Shown: in pieces, positions 8,699 to 16,984 of the stretch
How the letters are laid out: each line of letters opens with the position of its first letter
How positions within the stretch are numbered: position 1 is the first letter of the stretch
DNA from: UBA3103 sp002365855
GTDB lineage: Bacteria; Bacillota; Desulfotomaculia; Desulfotomaculales; Pelotomaculaceae
DNA: 64,000 nucleotides
Direction: 5' to 3'
NCBI GenBank assembly: GCA_030627625.1
Contig: DAOURR010000003.1
Location: 1 to 64,000, forward strand
Made by a program: the position numbers and the translations under genes
The notes under the pieces: generated by a model
Database searches by the model: none
What the model saw: the letters and a program-made list of their open reading frames with translations, nothing else
Told to the model about the DNA's origin: nothing

Positions 8699-9202
8699 TT
8701 ATTCAACCACAGCTATCTCCTTCACCACAACCCGCGAGCCCTCCACCTTGATCACCTTGACCCGCATACCGGTATGGATAAATTCTCCTTCAGTCACCAC
8801 ATCCAGGCGATGTCCTTCTATCTCCGCTGAACCTGACGGTCTGAGAGGGGTCAGGGCAATACCTTCCTTTTCGGTAAAAAGGCTTAATCCCGGCGTGGGA
8901 GCAACATATCCCTCTTTACTATTTTGCTTGTTTTGCAGGGTTAACTTGTACCACATGTTATAGCGGGACATCATCCGCAGCCCCAGAACCAAAATAACGA
9001 TAGTGGCTACGAGAGCCAGAACAAGGGCCGCCGTTGCCTGAGTAACATCCACCGCTAGCAATAATACCCCCCAGCCCACTAGGATGATCCCAACGATGCC
9101 GGACACACCAAAACCGGGAAAAACGATAGCTTCCAGCACAAATGCTATAACTCCTAATAATAACGCAAGAAAGGCCAGCCAATTGACTAATTCTGGGGAC
9201 AT
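8699..9202 (-). CDS. nfeD: NfeD-family membrane protein, short form
   Basis: The 167-residue protein has about three N-terminal membrane helices (residues 8-80) and a C-terminal OB-fold-like NfeD domain (about 105-167; GIALTPLRPSG through GMRVKVIKVEGSRVVVKEI). It lacks the N-terminal ClpP-type protease domain of long NfeD proteins, as expected for the form paired with flotillins. It probably assists FloA in the cytoplasmic membrane. ATG 9202 is preceded by AGGAGG. It is the first gene of the nfeD-floA unit. Confidence 0.88.
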   Translation of the reverse strand: MSPELVNWLAFLALLLGVIAFVLEAIVFPGFGVSGIVGIILVGWGVLLLAVDVTQATAALVLALVATIVILVLGLRMMSRYNMWYKLTLQNKQNSKEGYVAPTPGLSLFTEKEGIALTPLRPSGSAEIEGHRLDVVTEGEFIHTGMRVKVIKVEGSRVVVKEIAVVE

Positions 9203-9221
9203 GGTTTTCTATCACCTCCTA

Positions 9222-9251
9222 GCACAGGGGGACGGTTCTCGTGTGCGCGTA
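9222..9251. repeat. Hairpin repeat with ACGGTTCT core, copy 2
   Basis: This 30-base element is nearly identical to 1462-1491, sharing ACGGTTCTCGTGTGCGCGTA, with short arms GCACA and TGTGC. It lies directly upstream of nfeD and is followed by the short direct repeats GTAGCACAG and GTAGTACAG. Confidence 0.7.
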
Positions 9252-9285
9252 GCACAGGTAGTACAGGTAGTACAAGAAACGGTTA

Positions 9286-9915
9286 TCATGTACGAGATAA
9301 GCGGCTTCTAAAGATATAATTCTTGACATCGTATGCGATAAGTTTGGAGTCCAAATATCCCTCCCGCACAAATTCAAGTCCGGCTTTTTTCGCTTCTTGA
9401 ATTACGTATTCTTTTGTATATAGATAAACCGTCCTCTTAAGCTTTCTGCCATCCACCTCAAGACAACTCATTTTATCACTTATTCCCTCACCGTCAACTA
9501 TTATGATTGCGACATGACCATTCCCGGTCAGAATACCTCCTATGTTTTTAAGGACCTTGAGAAAATCCTCAGGTGCAAGATGCGGCAGCGATCCACTGGC
9601 GAATACACCGTCAAACCTGCCAAATCTCTCGTCAAGATCCCGAAAATCCACTACTTCAAACCTGCATTGCGGACATCTCTCCCGGGCTATGCGAATACAT
9701 TCCTCACTAAAATCAACCCCAACAACGTTAGCCCCCGTTTCAGCGATCCGCATGCTTTCATATCCGGGGCCACAACCCAAGTCGAGTATTCTCGGATTTG
9801 CAGGAAGCATAGATACAAAATCCAATATCGTGGGCTTTAATATCTCTTCCTTATACCATTCATCCGCTGTTTTTTTCGCTGTCAGATCATAAAAAAGCTT
9901 AATTTCGTTGTCCAT
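9286..9915 (-). CDS. Class I SAM-dependent methyltransferase
   Basis: The 209-residue protein has the Rossmann methyltransferase motifs: LDLGCGPGYESMRIAE (about 45-60), VVGVDFSEECI, FEVVDFRDLDE and the FDGVFASGSLPHL motif IV region, then the acidic loop IIIVDGEGISD. Substrate is unknown; proteins of this type act on small molecules or metabolites. ATG 9915 has GGAG seven bases upstream. The gene is flanked on both sides by hairpin repeats and is not linked to any pathway genes. Confidence 0.8.
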   Translation of the reverse strand: MDNEIKLFYDLTAKKTADEWYKEEILKPTILDFVSMLPANPRILDLGCGPGYESMRIAETGANVVGVDFSEECIRIARERCPQCRFEVVDFRDLDERFGRFDGVFASGSLPHLAPEDFLKVLKNIGGILTGNGHVAIIIVDGEGISDKMSCLEVDGRKLKRTVYLYTKEYVIQEAKKAGLEFVREGYLDSKLIAYDVKNYIFRSRLSRT

Positions 9916-10000
9916 GATTTAACTCCAGGGTTATTATACCACAGCCAGTGCCAGCGTCTGGGGACGCAGACCACAAGACCACAGGGACCACAGTACAGGG

Positions 10001-10100
10001 ACCACAGGGACGGTTCTTCTGGTATAAGCAGAAGTATTGTTTTAAAATCATAGCTTGTGATAGTTCTTGCGAATAACCACAGGAACCGTCCCTGTGGTTT
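10001..10100. repeat. Composite palindromic repeat, unit A
   Basis: A 100-base unit is bounded by inverted arms: ACCACAGGGACGGTTCTTC at the left and GAACCGTCCCTGTGGTTT at the right, enclosing a unique AT-rich core with TGTTTTAAAATCATAGCTTG. The unit recurs almost exactly at 10195-10294. The gap 9916-10402 holds only these repeats and short related pieces (for example 9978-10000); frames reading through it are artefacts. Confidence 0.8.
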
Positions 10101-10194
10101 TGTTGACTGCCGGCATTGAGAGAGGCCCTGTGATAAAGCATCCCACGCTTTTTCATCCGCTCCCAGGTCTGCTTTTTACAGGGATAGGGGACAG

Positions 10195-10294
10195 ACCACA
10201 GGGACGGTTCTTCTGGTATAAGCAGATGTATTGTTTTAAAATCATAGCTTGTGATAGTTCTTGCGAATAACCACAGGAACCGTCCCTGTGGTTT
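10195..10294. repeat. Composite palindromic repeat, unit B
   Basis: This copy matches 10001-10100 with a two-base change in the core (GCAGAAGTATTG versus GCAGATGTATTG), including both terminal inverted arms. The two units are directly repeated 194 bases apart, so duplication of the whole unit is likely. Confidence 0.8.
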
Positions 10295-10298
10295 GTGT

Positions 10299-10349
10299 AT
10301 AGCTTGTGATAGTTCTTGCGAATAACCACAGGAACCGTCCCTGTGGTTT
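10299..10349. repeat. Partial composite repeat, unit C (right half only)
   Basis: About 50 bases repeat the right half of units A and B (ATAGCTTGTGATAGTTCTTG through the CCGTCCCTGTGGTTT arm) directly after unit B. The missing left half argues for slippage or a partial duplication. Confidence 0.75.
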
Positions 10350-10402
10350 GTGGTTGTGGTTCTGGTGTGGTTCTGTGGTTCCTGCTTAGTAGACAGCCGT
10401 CG

Positions 10403-10726
10403 TTATACCGGGACAACATTTTTTTCCTTGTCTTTTTTCAGCCTGCCATCCTGCACCAGTTCCTCGGCGATAAAAACAAACGTAATAAAGTCCTTGATAC
10501 CGGCCATTTCCATAGTTTTGTTCATGTCTTCGGCGCTCCCGAGCTCCCTTACCGCCTGGTACAGGGACTCTTTCATGGAATTGATAAACCCTGCGGTTTC
10601 TTCATTGAATTTATCAGTGCGGCATACGACGCCGTCTATTCTCTTAAAATAGCCAAGATTAATAAATTCTTCAATATCGTCTTCCCCGCCCGCCAGCATC
10701 AGCTGTTTAAAAGTATATTCATCCAT
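10403..10726 (-). CDS. Hypothetical protein, 107 aa
   Basis: No family is recognised. The product is acidic and helical, without membrane segments, and contains FKQLMLAGGEDDIEEF at its N-terminus and a hydrophobic IKDFITFVFIAEELV stretch near residue 80. ATG 10726 has AGGGAGG eight bases upstream, so it is probably translated. It occupies the place where divIC follows yabQ in Bacillus, but bears no resemblance to DivIC, which has a membrane helix and coiled coil. Confidence 0.6.
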   Translation of the reverse strand: MDEYTFKQLMLAGGEDDIEEFINLGYFKRIDGVVCRTDKFNEETAGFINSMKESLYQAVRELGSAEDMNKTMEMAGIKDFITFVFIAEELVQDGRLKKDKEKNVVPV

Positions 10727-10829
10727 TATCCCAACCTCCCTTTACATCCATTCGGCAGACAAAAGACTTCTCCTTTTTAATTTGCCCGGACTTTAGGGAG
10801 TTATCACCAACTTCTGAATTAATCTTTTA

Positions 10830-11387
10830 TCATGAGCCCTTATTTCTCTTCCAGAAGGCCAGGGAAGTCAGCTTCTGCCTGAAGCTGGCAGCGGCGTTTT
10901 CCAGGCGCCTCCCTGCCACACGGTAGAACACAGGCTTTAAAAAGCTGCCGGTCTTGTAGAGGATATACCTGATCAATAGCAGCGGGTATGATAGAATAAG
11001 GGCGCCCAGGCGAAAGGGGAAGATGATAACCTCCCGCAGTACAAGAACAGCCTTCACAAAAAAACCCCATGTTTTATACAAAACAAAAAACTTGAGTTTA
11101 AACAGGCTCCTGGCCCGACTGCTGAACAGGTAGAAATAGATCAAAGCCCCCAGGCCGAGACCGATAAGAACATAAAGTCTCATCTCGCCCCAATTGCCCC
11201 GGAGCAGCATAAGAAACACAATAACCGTGGTCACCAGCCAGAAAACTATATCTCCCAGGCAGGTTCCTGTTTTTTTAAGCCTTAAAACCCCCCTGAGCAT
11301 ACGGTAATAGTCATAGCATAAACCGGCAGCTACCCCAATTGCAATGGTAACAAAAAAAGCGCGGGCCTGGCTTACAAGCGTTTCCAC
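10830..11387 (-). CDS. yabQ: Spore cortex biosynthesis protein YabQ
   Basis: YabQ is a forespore-surrounding membrane protein needed for cortex formation in Bacillus. The 185-residue protein has about four membrane helices in the first 140 residues, begins with the conserved GLCYDYYRMLRGVLRLKK segment after the first helix, and ends in a basic soluble tail. The GTG start follows a G-rich ribosome-binding site. It lies 60 bases downstream of yabP, matching the yabP-yabQ order of other spore formers, which implies mother-cell (sigma-E) expression; I could not confirm a promoter. Confidence 0.88.
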   Translation of the reverse strand: METLVSQARAFFVTIAIGVAAGLCYDYYRMLRGVLRLKKTGTCLGDIVFWLVTTVIVFLMLLRGNWGEMRLYVLIGLGLGALIYFYLFSSRARSLFKLKFFVLYKTWGFFVKAVLVLREVIIFPFRLGALILSYPLLLIRYILYKTGSFLKPVFYRVAGRRLENAAASFRQKLTSLAFWKRNKGS

Positions 11388-11447
11388 AAGAACCCCCCCC
11401 CTGTTAAAAAAAGCGCTTTACGCGCTCTTTGTCAGCCTGCAGTGAAT

Positions 11448-11720
11448 TTACTTAAAAATCCTGTTAATTATCCCTATTCCTCTTGCCCTGCCCTTGCCCT
11501 TTGACTCCAGGTACTGCAGGGAGGTAAAAAACCCCTCCGCAGCGAGGCTGCCTGTTTCCAGGCTGAGCTGGGTGATGTGCAGTCCCTCCCCTTTAAGGAG
11601 CAGCACGCCCATATTGGTTTCAAGGGTAATTTCGGACTCGTCAAAGCTGTCGACGTGCCGGACCCCTTCCATGACCAGCTGTTTGCGATCCCCGATGGAA
11701 ACACTGTGACGCTCTTCCAC
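11448..11720 (-). CDS. yabP: Sporulation protein YabP
   Basis: The 90-residue protein matches the YabP/YqfC family: an all-beta domain with KQLVMEGVRHVDSFDESEI, then TNMGVLLLKGEGLHI and LSLETGSLAAEG. YabP is required for spore cortex synthesis and works with YabQ at the outer forespore membrane. The GTG start has GGAGTG seven bases upstream. A terminator-like hairpin (11788-11814) separates it from the SpoIID-like gene, so yabP and yabQ probably form their own transcript. Confidence 0.9.
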   Translation of the reverse strand: MEERHSVSIGDRKQLVMEGVRHVDSFDESEITLETNMGVLLLKGEGLHITQLSLETGSLAAEGFFTSLQYLESKGKGRARGIGIINRIFK

Positions 11721-11787
11721 ATCGAATCACTCCAATTTGAAGAGAACTAACCAATATCATTGTATGCCGGGCGTGTTCAAATATTAC

Positions 11788-11814
11788 AAAAAAAAAGAGG
11801 CCATTTAAGGCCGG
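11788..11814 (-). terminator. Terminator after the SpoIID-like gene
   Basis: On the minus strand GGCC-TTAAAT-GGCC is followed by a run of eight or more T, just past the stop of the SpoIID-like gene. The stem is short, so strength is uncertain. Confidence 0.55.
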
Positions 11815-11866
11815 TAGTACACTAAATAACTTTATCTAAAATCCTGGGTCTTCTAAGTTCTTGAGA

Positions 11867-12826
11867 CTAACTCCACTGTTTTTGTATCTCTATATCCTGA
11901 AAATAAAACCTTATAATATCCTCGGGCGAGCTCCCCTGCTCCGCCAGGCGCCTGGCGCCCCACTGGCACATCCCGACACCGTGTCCGAAACCTTTTCCGG
12001 CTAGCACCAGGTTTCCGCCCTCAACCCTCACATCCGTCAGGAGCATGGACCGCACTTTTTCACTGCCCAGCGCCAGCCTGAGGGCTGGCCCCCCGACCTC
12101 CGCGTTGCCGATTTTGAGCCGTTCCGCCCTACCGGATGGCCCTTTTTTGACAATAGAGGCAGATGTAATAGCCCCGGGGTCTTTGCCTGTAATTTTCTGT
12201 ATAGCAGCTCTCGCCTGAGCCGTGGGTATTCTGGCCTCCCAGCCCTGGTTTTTGGGATCTGTGATGGCCAGGCAGCCGTCCTGTGCCCCTTCTTTTACGT
12301 AGGGGGTGGGCTCCTTTGTAAAGGCCAGTCCTTCTTCCGCGCTGGCTACAATGCCTCCGTCACAGGCTGAAAACCACGCGTGAATATAATTGCCACCGTG
12401 AGTCACAACCTCGCCCCTGGTCTGCTCCACCGCACGGCAGACATTGTCGTTTATCTTCTTTGGATCGTAAGCCTGAAACTCTGCTACACTGGTGGAGGCA
12501 TCAGTGCCGCGCAGCTGTTTAACCCGGCCGGCCTTAATATTTTCCATGGTAAAGGTGCGGGCTAAGATAGCCTGTGCGGCAAGAGCGTTTACCGGCCACT
12601 TAGTGTCCATTTCTGCTGCCACTACACCCAGCAGGTACTCCTCCATCTTGATGTTTTTCTTCTCTCCGGTTTGGTTGATGAAGAGAGAAATCGTAGGTTC
12701 TTCTATCTGGGGTAAAGCTTGGGGAGCCGGTTTTGGTGCGGGAACCTGCTTTCTTGCACAACCGCCAGCAATCATGGAAGATAACGCCAACAAAAGAATG
12801 ATTTTTACCAGAGTATTCCGGAGCAT
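11867..12826 (-). CDS. SpoIID/LytB-domain lipoprotein
   Basis: The 319-residue protein has a lipoprotein signal with Cys23 in IAGGC, a proline-rich spacer, then a SpoIID domain: EEYLLGVVAAEMDTKWPVNALAAQAILARTF, a central DGGIVASAEE segment and the C-terminal signature GFGHGVGMCQWGARRLAEQG. SpoIID-type enzymes are lytic transglycosylases that cut denuded glycan strands during engulfment. As a lipoprotein set between yabP and the S4 gene, away from the usual spoIID locus, this is probably a paralogue rather than the canonical spoIID. The ATG is preceded by GGGAGGG. Confidence 0.85.
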   Translation of the reverse strand: MLRNTLVKIILLLALSSMIAGGCARKQVPAPKPAPQALPQIEEPTISLFINQTGEKKNIKMEEYLLGVVAAEMDTKWPVNALAAQAILARTFTMENIKAGRVKQLRGTDASTSVAEFQAYDPKKINDNVCRAVEQTRGEVVTHGGNYIHAWFSACDGGIVASAEEGLAFTKEPTPYVKEGAQDGCLAITDPKNQGWEARIPTAQARAAIQKITGKDPGAITSASIVKKGPSGRAERLKIGNAEVGGPALRLALGSEKVRSMLLTDVRVEGGNLVLAGKGFGHGVGMCQWGARRLAEQGSSPEDIIRFYFQDIEIQKQWS

Positions 12827-12874
12827 AAAAATCCCTCCCGCTTTTTCTATTATTTTGAGCAGGAGGGCCGCTAT

Positions 12875-13129
12875 TTATGTAGACCTGTCTTCGATGACCC
12901 GGTACAATTCAGCAGATAGCTTGGCCGGCACGTTTTCCTTGACAGTGATGACTTCGTACTTCAAAGACCGGCTGCCAAAATGGATGGTAAGCACGTCACC
13001 GGGCTTAATATCTGTTCCGGCTTTTGATACCCGACCGTTAACTTCTACCTGTCCCCTGTCACATACTTCCTTGGCCAGGGTTCGCCGCTTGATGAGCCGG
13101 GACACCTTAAGGAACTTATCAAGGCGCAA
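12875..13129 (-). CDS. rqcP: S4-domain RNA-binding protein RqcP (YabO)
   Basis: The small S4 domain protein (LRLDKFLKVSRLIKRRTLAKEVCDRG, then VEVNGRVSKAGTDIKPGD) matches YabO/RqcP, which binds stalled 50S subunits and helps RqcH add poly-alanine tails in ribosome quality control. Family proteins start with MRLDKFL, so the TTG at 13129 (84 residues) is preferred; the frame remains open to another TTG at 13153, and neither has a perfect ribosome-binding site. Its place between mazG/HU and yabP is conserved in Firmicutes. Confidence 0.85.
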   Translation of the reverse strand: MRLDKFLKVSRLIKRRTLAKEVCDRGQVEVNGRVSKAGTDIKPGDVLTIHFGSRSLKYEVITVKENVPAKLSAELYRVIEDRST

Positions 13130-13197
13130 AACATCCGCACCATCCTTGATCAAACTTCGAAAAAAAAGATTTTACAGTCCGATATACCGTGATGATA

Positions 13198-13473
13198 TTA
13201 GCTCATCACCGCGTCTCTAAGCGTTTTCCCGGCTTTAAAAACGGGAACACGAGCGGCAGCAATGTTAATCTCTTCCCCGGTTTGCGGGTTTCTTCCCTTA
13301 CGAGCTGCCCTTTCTCTAATTTCAAAAGTGCCAAACCCTACCAACTGAACCTTATCGCCCCTTCCAAGAGCAGCGCCTATTGTTTCCAGCACAGCGCTAA
13401 CAGCTTTTTCGGAATCTTTTTTGGTTAGTTGCGTTTTTTCGGCAACTTTCGAAATTAATTCTGCCTTGTTCAT
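13198..13473 (-). CDS. hup: DNA-binding protein HU
   Basis: The 91-residue protein is a full-length HU: MNKAELISKVAEKTQLTKKD, the core GFGTFEIRERAARKGRNPQTGEEI with the DNA-intercalating arm, and VPVFKAGKTLRDAV at the end. HU dimers bend and compact DNA. The ATG is preceded by AAGGAGGGG. It follows mazG, as in many clostridia, where this HU copy is constitutively expressed. Confidence 0.95.
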   Translation of the reverse strand: MNKAELISKVAEKTQLTKKDSEKAVSAVLETIGAALGRGDKVQLVGFGTFEIRERAARKGRNPQTGEEINIAAARVPVFKAGKTLRDAVMS

Positions 13474-13558
13474 ATGACCCCTCCTTAAAATAATACAGTA
13501 TTAATTCCCTTTTTATTCGCGAAAATTCTTGCAGATCCTTCCTACAAGAAAATGTTTC

Positions 13559-15202
13559 CTATATTTTTTCATGTTTTTTTGCATCTTCCCACCACTTATC
13601 CATTTCGGAGAGAGAGCACTTCTCAAGATCTCTGCCGGCAAGTTCCGCCATTTTTTCGACAAAGCTAAAGCGCTTAATGAATTTTACGACAGTCCCCGAC
13701 AAGGCCGTTTCTGGTTCAACCCCGAGCAGCCTGGCCAGGTTCACCGCTGAAAAGATCAAATCGCCCATCTCTTTTTCAATTTGCACACGGTTTCCGCTTT
13801 TTATCACAGATTCGAGTTCGCTCAATTCCTCGTAAGTCTTTTCTAAAGCCCCCCGGAAATCAGGCCAGTCAAATCCGACACTGGCTGCTTTTTCCTGAAG
13901 CTTGGCGGACCGCATTAATGACGGGAGGCACTTCTGAACGCCGTCCAGCAAACTTTGGTTGGGTTTCCCTCTTTCCTTCACCTTGATCTTTTCCCAGTTC
14001 ACAGTAACTTCACTGCTATCCTGTACGGTTACTGTACCAAAAACATGAGGATGGCGGCGAACCATTTTGCCGGTAATTCCACTCACAACATCGTTCATGT
14101 CAAAGTGCCGGTTTTCAGCCGCTATCTGCGCGTGAAATACGATTTGTAGTAATAAGTCTCCCAATTCCTCACAAATTTTATACATATCTTCCTCATCGAG
14201 GGCTTCTAAAAGTTCATATGTCTCCTCGATAAGATAGGTCCTCAAGCTGCGGTGGTCCTGCTCCCGATCCCACGGACAGCCTCGTTCACCCCTCAGCTGG
14301 GCCAGTATATCTACCAGAGGGTCCAGGGGAAAGCTGCATTTGGATGTTTTAATGACTTCACCCCGGTAAACCTGAAAAACTTCAAGGCCCGCGGCTTGCC
14401 CCGCATCTGAATCATTACTGAAAGCCTGTCCATGGAAATGACGTTCTTCATGTTCATTTAGAGCCTGGTTTACCCTCAGCTCAGCGGCTTTCGCCCCGTT
14501 TTCCTCACCGCGGTCCGACTGGGGGATTCCGGGAATGTAAAGGCTGGTCAGGTGGTCGATCCATTTAAGCCTGTCCATTTCAAAAAGTGGTATCACCTCG
14601 ATCTTTTCTGCGCCGGGAATGCCCGCTCCCTTCACCATGGTAACCTGATGGCCGGCAGGATATATCTCAAGCAGGGCCAGCTTGACATCTGATGCCACAC
14701 GGCGGCTGTATACCTGTGTGATCACAGCGCCCCTTGCAGGAATTGGGGACATCTCCTCAATTCTTGTTCCGTCTATCACCTGCAACCCCTTCCCGGGATC
14801 GAGCCTGAGCGCGGTAAAAAGATCGTCAAGAAAGCTTACTGCAGAAAGCAGCTTTACCGTCAATCCCTCCTGCTCAGCCTCAGCTATGATCAGGCGAACT
14901 GATTCCTCCGCTACCAGCGGGTGTCCCGGAACCGCGTACAACACCGGCTCCTTCCTCCCTTCCTCCAGCACAGACCTGGCAATCCGGGCATAAACTTTCT
15001 CAAAGGTTGGTTCTTCTTCATAAATGTGGTCGAAGGTCTGAAAGGATATCCCCTCCTTTACCAGCCACTCCACCACGGGATGCTCACCCGTGCGGAGGTA
15101 CACATGGTCGAAAGTCCTCAGAGCTTCCCATGCGCCCAGTGTTAGGCTGCCTGGCGCACCGGAGCCTAACCCTGCGATGGTTATACCTGCTTGAAGGGGC
15201 AT
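13559..15202 (-). CDS. mazG: Tetrapyrrole-methylase/MazG fusion (YabN-type nucleotide pyrophosphohydrolase)
   Basis: The 547-residue protein combines an N-terminal tetrapyrrole (corrin/porphyrin) methylase-like domain (about 1-220; ITIAGLGSGAPGSLTLGAWEAL, YAVPGHPLVAE) with two MazG domains (about 285-400 and 425-530; CPWDREQDHRSLRTYLIEE, EALDEEDMYKICEELGDLL and KEMGDLIFSAVNLARLL). MazG hydrolyses noncanonical NTPs; the role of the methylase-like half is unknown. A roughly 50-residue spacer rich in charged residues (about 235-280) links them. ATG 15202 is chosen because AAGGAG lies just upstream, though TTG at 15208 is possible. Confidence 0.92.
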   Translation of the reverse strand: MPLQAGITIAGLGSGAPGSLTLGAWEALRTFDHVYLRTGEHPVVEWLVKEGISFQTFDHIYEEEPTFEKVYARIARSVLEEGRKEPVLYAVPGHPLVAEESVRLIIAEAEQEGLTVKLLSAVSFLDDLFTALRLDPGKGLQVIDGTRIEEMSPIPARGAVITQVYSRRVASDVKLALLEIYPAGHQVTMVKGAGIPGAEKIEVIPLFEMDRLKWIDHLTSLYIPGIPQSDRGEENGAKAAELRVNQALNEHEERHFHGQAFSNDSDAGQAAGLEVFQVYRGEVIKTSKCSFPLDPLVDILAQLRGERGCPWDREQDHRSLRTYLIEETYELLEALDEEDMYKICEELGDLLLQIVFHAQIAAENRHFDMNDVVSGITGKMVRRHPHVFGTVTVQDSSEVTVNWEKIKVKERGKPNQSLLDGVQKCLPSLMRSAKLQEKAASVGFDWPDFRGALEKTYEELSELESVIKSGNRVQIEKEMGDLIFSAVNLARLLGVEPETALSGTVVKFIKRFSFVEKMAELAGRDLEKCSLSEMDKWWEDAKKHEKI

Positions 15203-15242
15203 AGTCAAAAAGTCTCCTTTCAAATTAAAAGGCTGCTATAAA

Positions 15243-15270
15243 GAAAAAAGTGGCCCCCCCTAGAGGCCAC
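15243..15270 (-). terminator. Terminator after spoVT
   Basis: On the minus strand GTGGCC-TCTAGGGG-GGCCAC is followed by TTTTTTC, directly downstream of the spoVT stop codon and before mazG. Confidence 0.8.
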
Positions 15271-15275
15271 CTCTG

Positions 15276-15836
15276 TTACTGCTCCATCTGTTTGGCCAGA
15301 AAACCAGCTGCGGTCTCTGCCAGCTTGAGCTCCATCTCACCCATTTTGATGTTAGGTTCCCTGGAAGCCAGAATAACGGCTCCGATGGGATCTCCTTCTG
15401 AAATGATTGGAGCTATAACTTCGGAAGAATATTTGCATTCTCCATCTTCAACGAGCAGGCACTCTTTACAGGTCGGGTCCTCCCCGGGATTATTAAGAAT
15501 CACGGCTTTGCGCTCTTCCATAACTTTTTCAACAGCGTTCCCGATCGGTTTATTTAAAAATTCTTTTTTTGGCGCTCCCGAAACAGCAATAATATTGTCC
15601 CGGTCAGCAATACAGGCGATGTGACCCAAAGCTTCATATAAGGAATCGGCATACTCTTTGGCGAAATCCCCCAGTTCACCGATTGGAGAATATTTTTTAA
15701 GGATTACTTCACCTTCCCTGTCCACAAAAATTTCAAGGGGGTCGCCTTCACGAATTCTCAGCGTTCTCCTGATCTCTTTGGGAATAACGACTCTTCCCAG
15801 ATCATCGATGCGGCGGACTATGCCCGTGGCTTTCAT
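15276..15836 (-). CDS. spoVT: Stage V sporulation protein T
   Basis: SpoVT is a forespore transcription factor that modulates sigma-G-dependent genes. The 186-residue protein has an N-terminal swapped-hairpin AbrB DNA-binding domain (MKATGIVRRIDDLGRVVIPK through PLEIFVDREGEVILKKY, 1-50) and a C-terminal GAF-like domain (about 55-180). Length and both domains match the family. The ATG has GGAGGG about a dozen bases upstream. It sits between mfd/prsA and mazG as in Bacillus. Confidence 0.95.
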   Translation of the reverse strand: MKATGIVRRIDDLGRVVIPKEIRRTLRIREGDPLEIFVDREGEVILKKYSPIGELGDFAKEYADSLYEALGHIACIADRDNIIAVSGAPKKEFLNKPIGNAVEKVMEERKAVILNNPGEDPTCKECLLVEDGECKYSSEVIAPIISEGDPIGAVILASREPNIKMGEMELKLAETAAGFLAKQMEQ

Positions 15837-15976
15837 TAAATTTACTTTCCCTCCTTTTCACCTGAATTTCACGGTAACCTTTCTATGATAGTATATATCA
15901 GGAGGGAAACAGTTATTCATTTTTTTCCAATCGTGTTTAAAAACTTTTTACTTTCACTTAGTACTGTTTATTTGCT

Positions 15977-16951
15977 CTATTCTCCTTCATTTCCCGTTAA
16001 TTTGTTTACTATTATAGCCTTGCTTCTGGCATCATCCATATACTGACTGAACTTTGCCTGCTTGGCCTGCTCATACATCTGGTCAGTCAGCTCCTGTTTT
16101 ACTTCTTCAAAGGTTTCTTGTGACGCAGGTATTAGATTTTCCCTTTTAATAACGTGGTATCCGTAATTTGTTTTAACCGGCTGCCGGGTGTACTCACCAT
16201 CTTTAAGAGCAAAGGCCGCGTCAGAAAACTCTTCTACAGCGTCAGCCTCGCTAAAGGTATACAGCCCCCCGACGACACTGGTTCCGCTGTCTTCCGACTG
16301 CTCAGCGGCGATTTCAGCAAAGTTCCTGCCCTGATTTAAAAGGGCAATAACTTCTTCGGCCATGCCTTTGGCCTCATCATCTGTATGCTGGGCGGGGTAG
16401 CCTTTGCTCCCATCATCCACAAAGAACAAAATGTGCCGCACCTCAAGCTGCTCTGGTTTGCTGAACATATCTATGTTTTGGTCAAAGAATTTTTTTGCTT
16501 CTTCTTCAGTTACAGGAGGTACATCCTTTGCAACCTGCTCCTGCAGGTTTAAGATCAGCCCTATTTCTTCTTCGCTGAGCATTGCTTGATTTAAAAACTC
16601 ATTATAGTCCTCATCGGCAGGGAACATCTCCCTTATCGGCTTGAGCTTCTCCTGGAGCTGCTCCGGGGTTAAGTCGCCAAATTTTCTGGCTTCCTGAAGC
16701 ATCAGCCTGGTGTCGATAATATGCTCCAGTAGTTCTACCTGAAGCATGTCCAGCATATCCTTACCATTATCACCGCTGAAATCGATGCCCTGCTTTTCAT
16801 AACTGTCCTTCGTTTCGCTGACCCACTTGGCGAGTTCCTCTTTAGTTATTTTCTCGTTATTTACTGTAGCCACTACGTTCCCGCCGCAGCCGGTAACTGT
16901 TAGCGCCAGCACTGCAAGCGCTACAATCAGGAACTTTATTTTTGATTTCAA
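15977..16951 (-). CDS. prsA: PrsA/SurA-type peptidyl-prolyl isomerase lipoprotein
   Basis: The 324-residue protein starts with a lipoprotein signal (FLIVALAVLALTVTGCGG, Cys22), then an N-terminal SurA-like chaperone helix bundle, and a parvulin PpiC domain at about 165-270 (QLEVRHILFFVDDG, GRNFAEIAAEQSEDSGTSVVGGLYTF, VKTNYGYHVIKREN). Such proteins help secreted proteins fold outside the membrane. The TTG start has GGAGGAG nine bases upstream. It follows mfd closely (33 bases) and may be cotranscribed with it. Equivalent genes in this position are common in clostridia. Confidence 0.9.
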   Translation of the reverse strand: MKSKIKFLIVALAVLALTVTGCGGNVVATVNNEKITKEELAKWVSETKDSYEKQGIDFSGDNGKDMLDMLQVELLEHIIDTRLMLQEARKFGDLTPEQLQEKLKPIREMFPADEDYNEFLNQAMLSEEEIGLILNLQEQVAKDVPPVTEEEAKKFFDQNIDMFSKPEQLEVRHILFFVDDGSKGYPAQHTDDEAKGMAEEVIALLNQGRNFAEIAAEQSEDSGTSVVGGLYTFSEADAVEEFSDAAFALKDGEYTRQPVKTNYGYHVIKRENLIPASQETFEEVKQELTDQMYEQAKQAKFSQYMDDARSKAIIVNKLTGNEGE

Positions 16952-16984
16952 CTAACACATCTCCTCCCCAAAAACATACAACCA

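Noticed and set aside
10001..10349. Possible CRISPR array
   Set aside because: Only two and a half units occur, each with inverted arms and nearly identical cores, so there are no unique spacers.
9899..10419. Minus-strand frames of 85 and 88 residues in the repeat region
   Set aside because: They translate the duplicated palindromic repeats, so their shared peptides reflect DNA repetition and not a gene.
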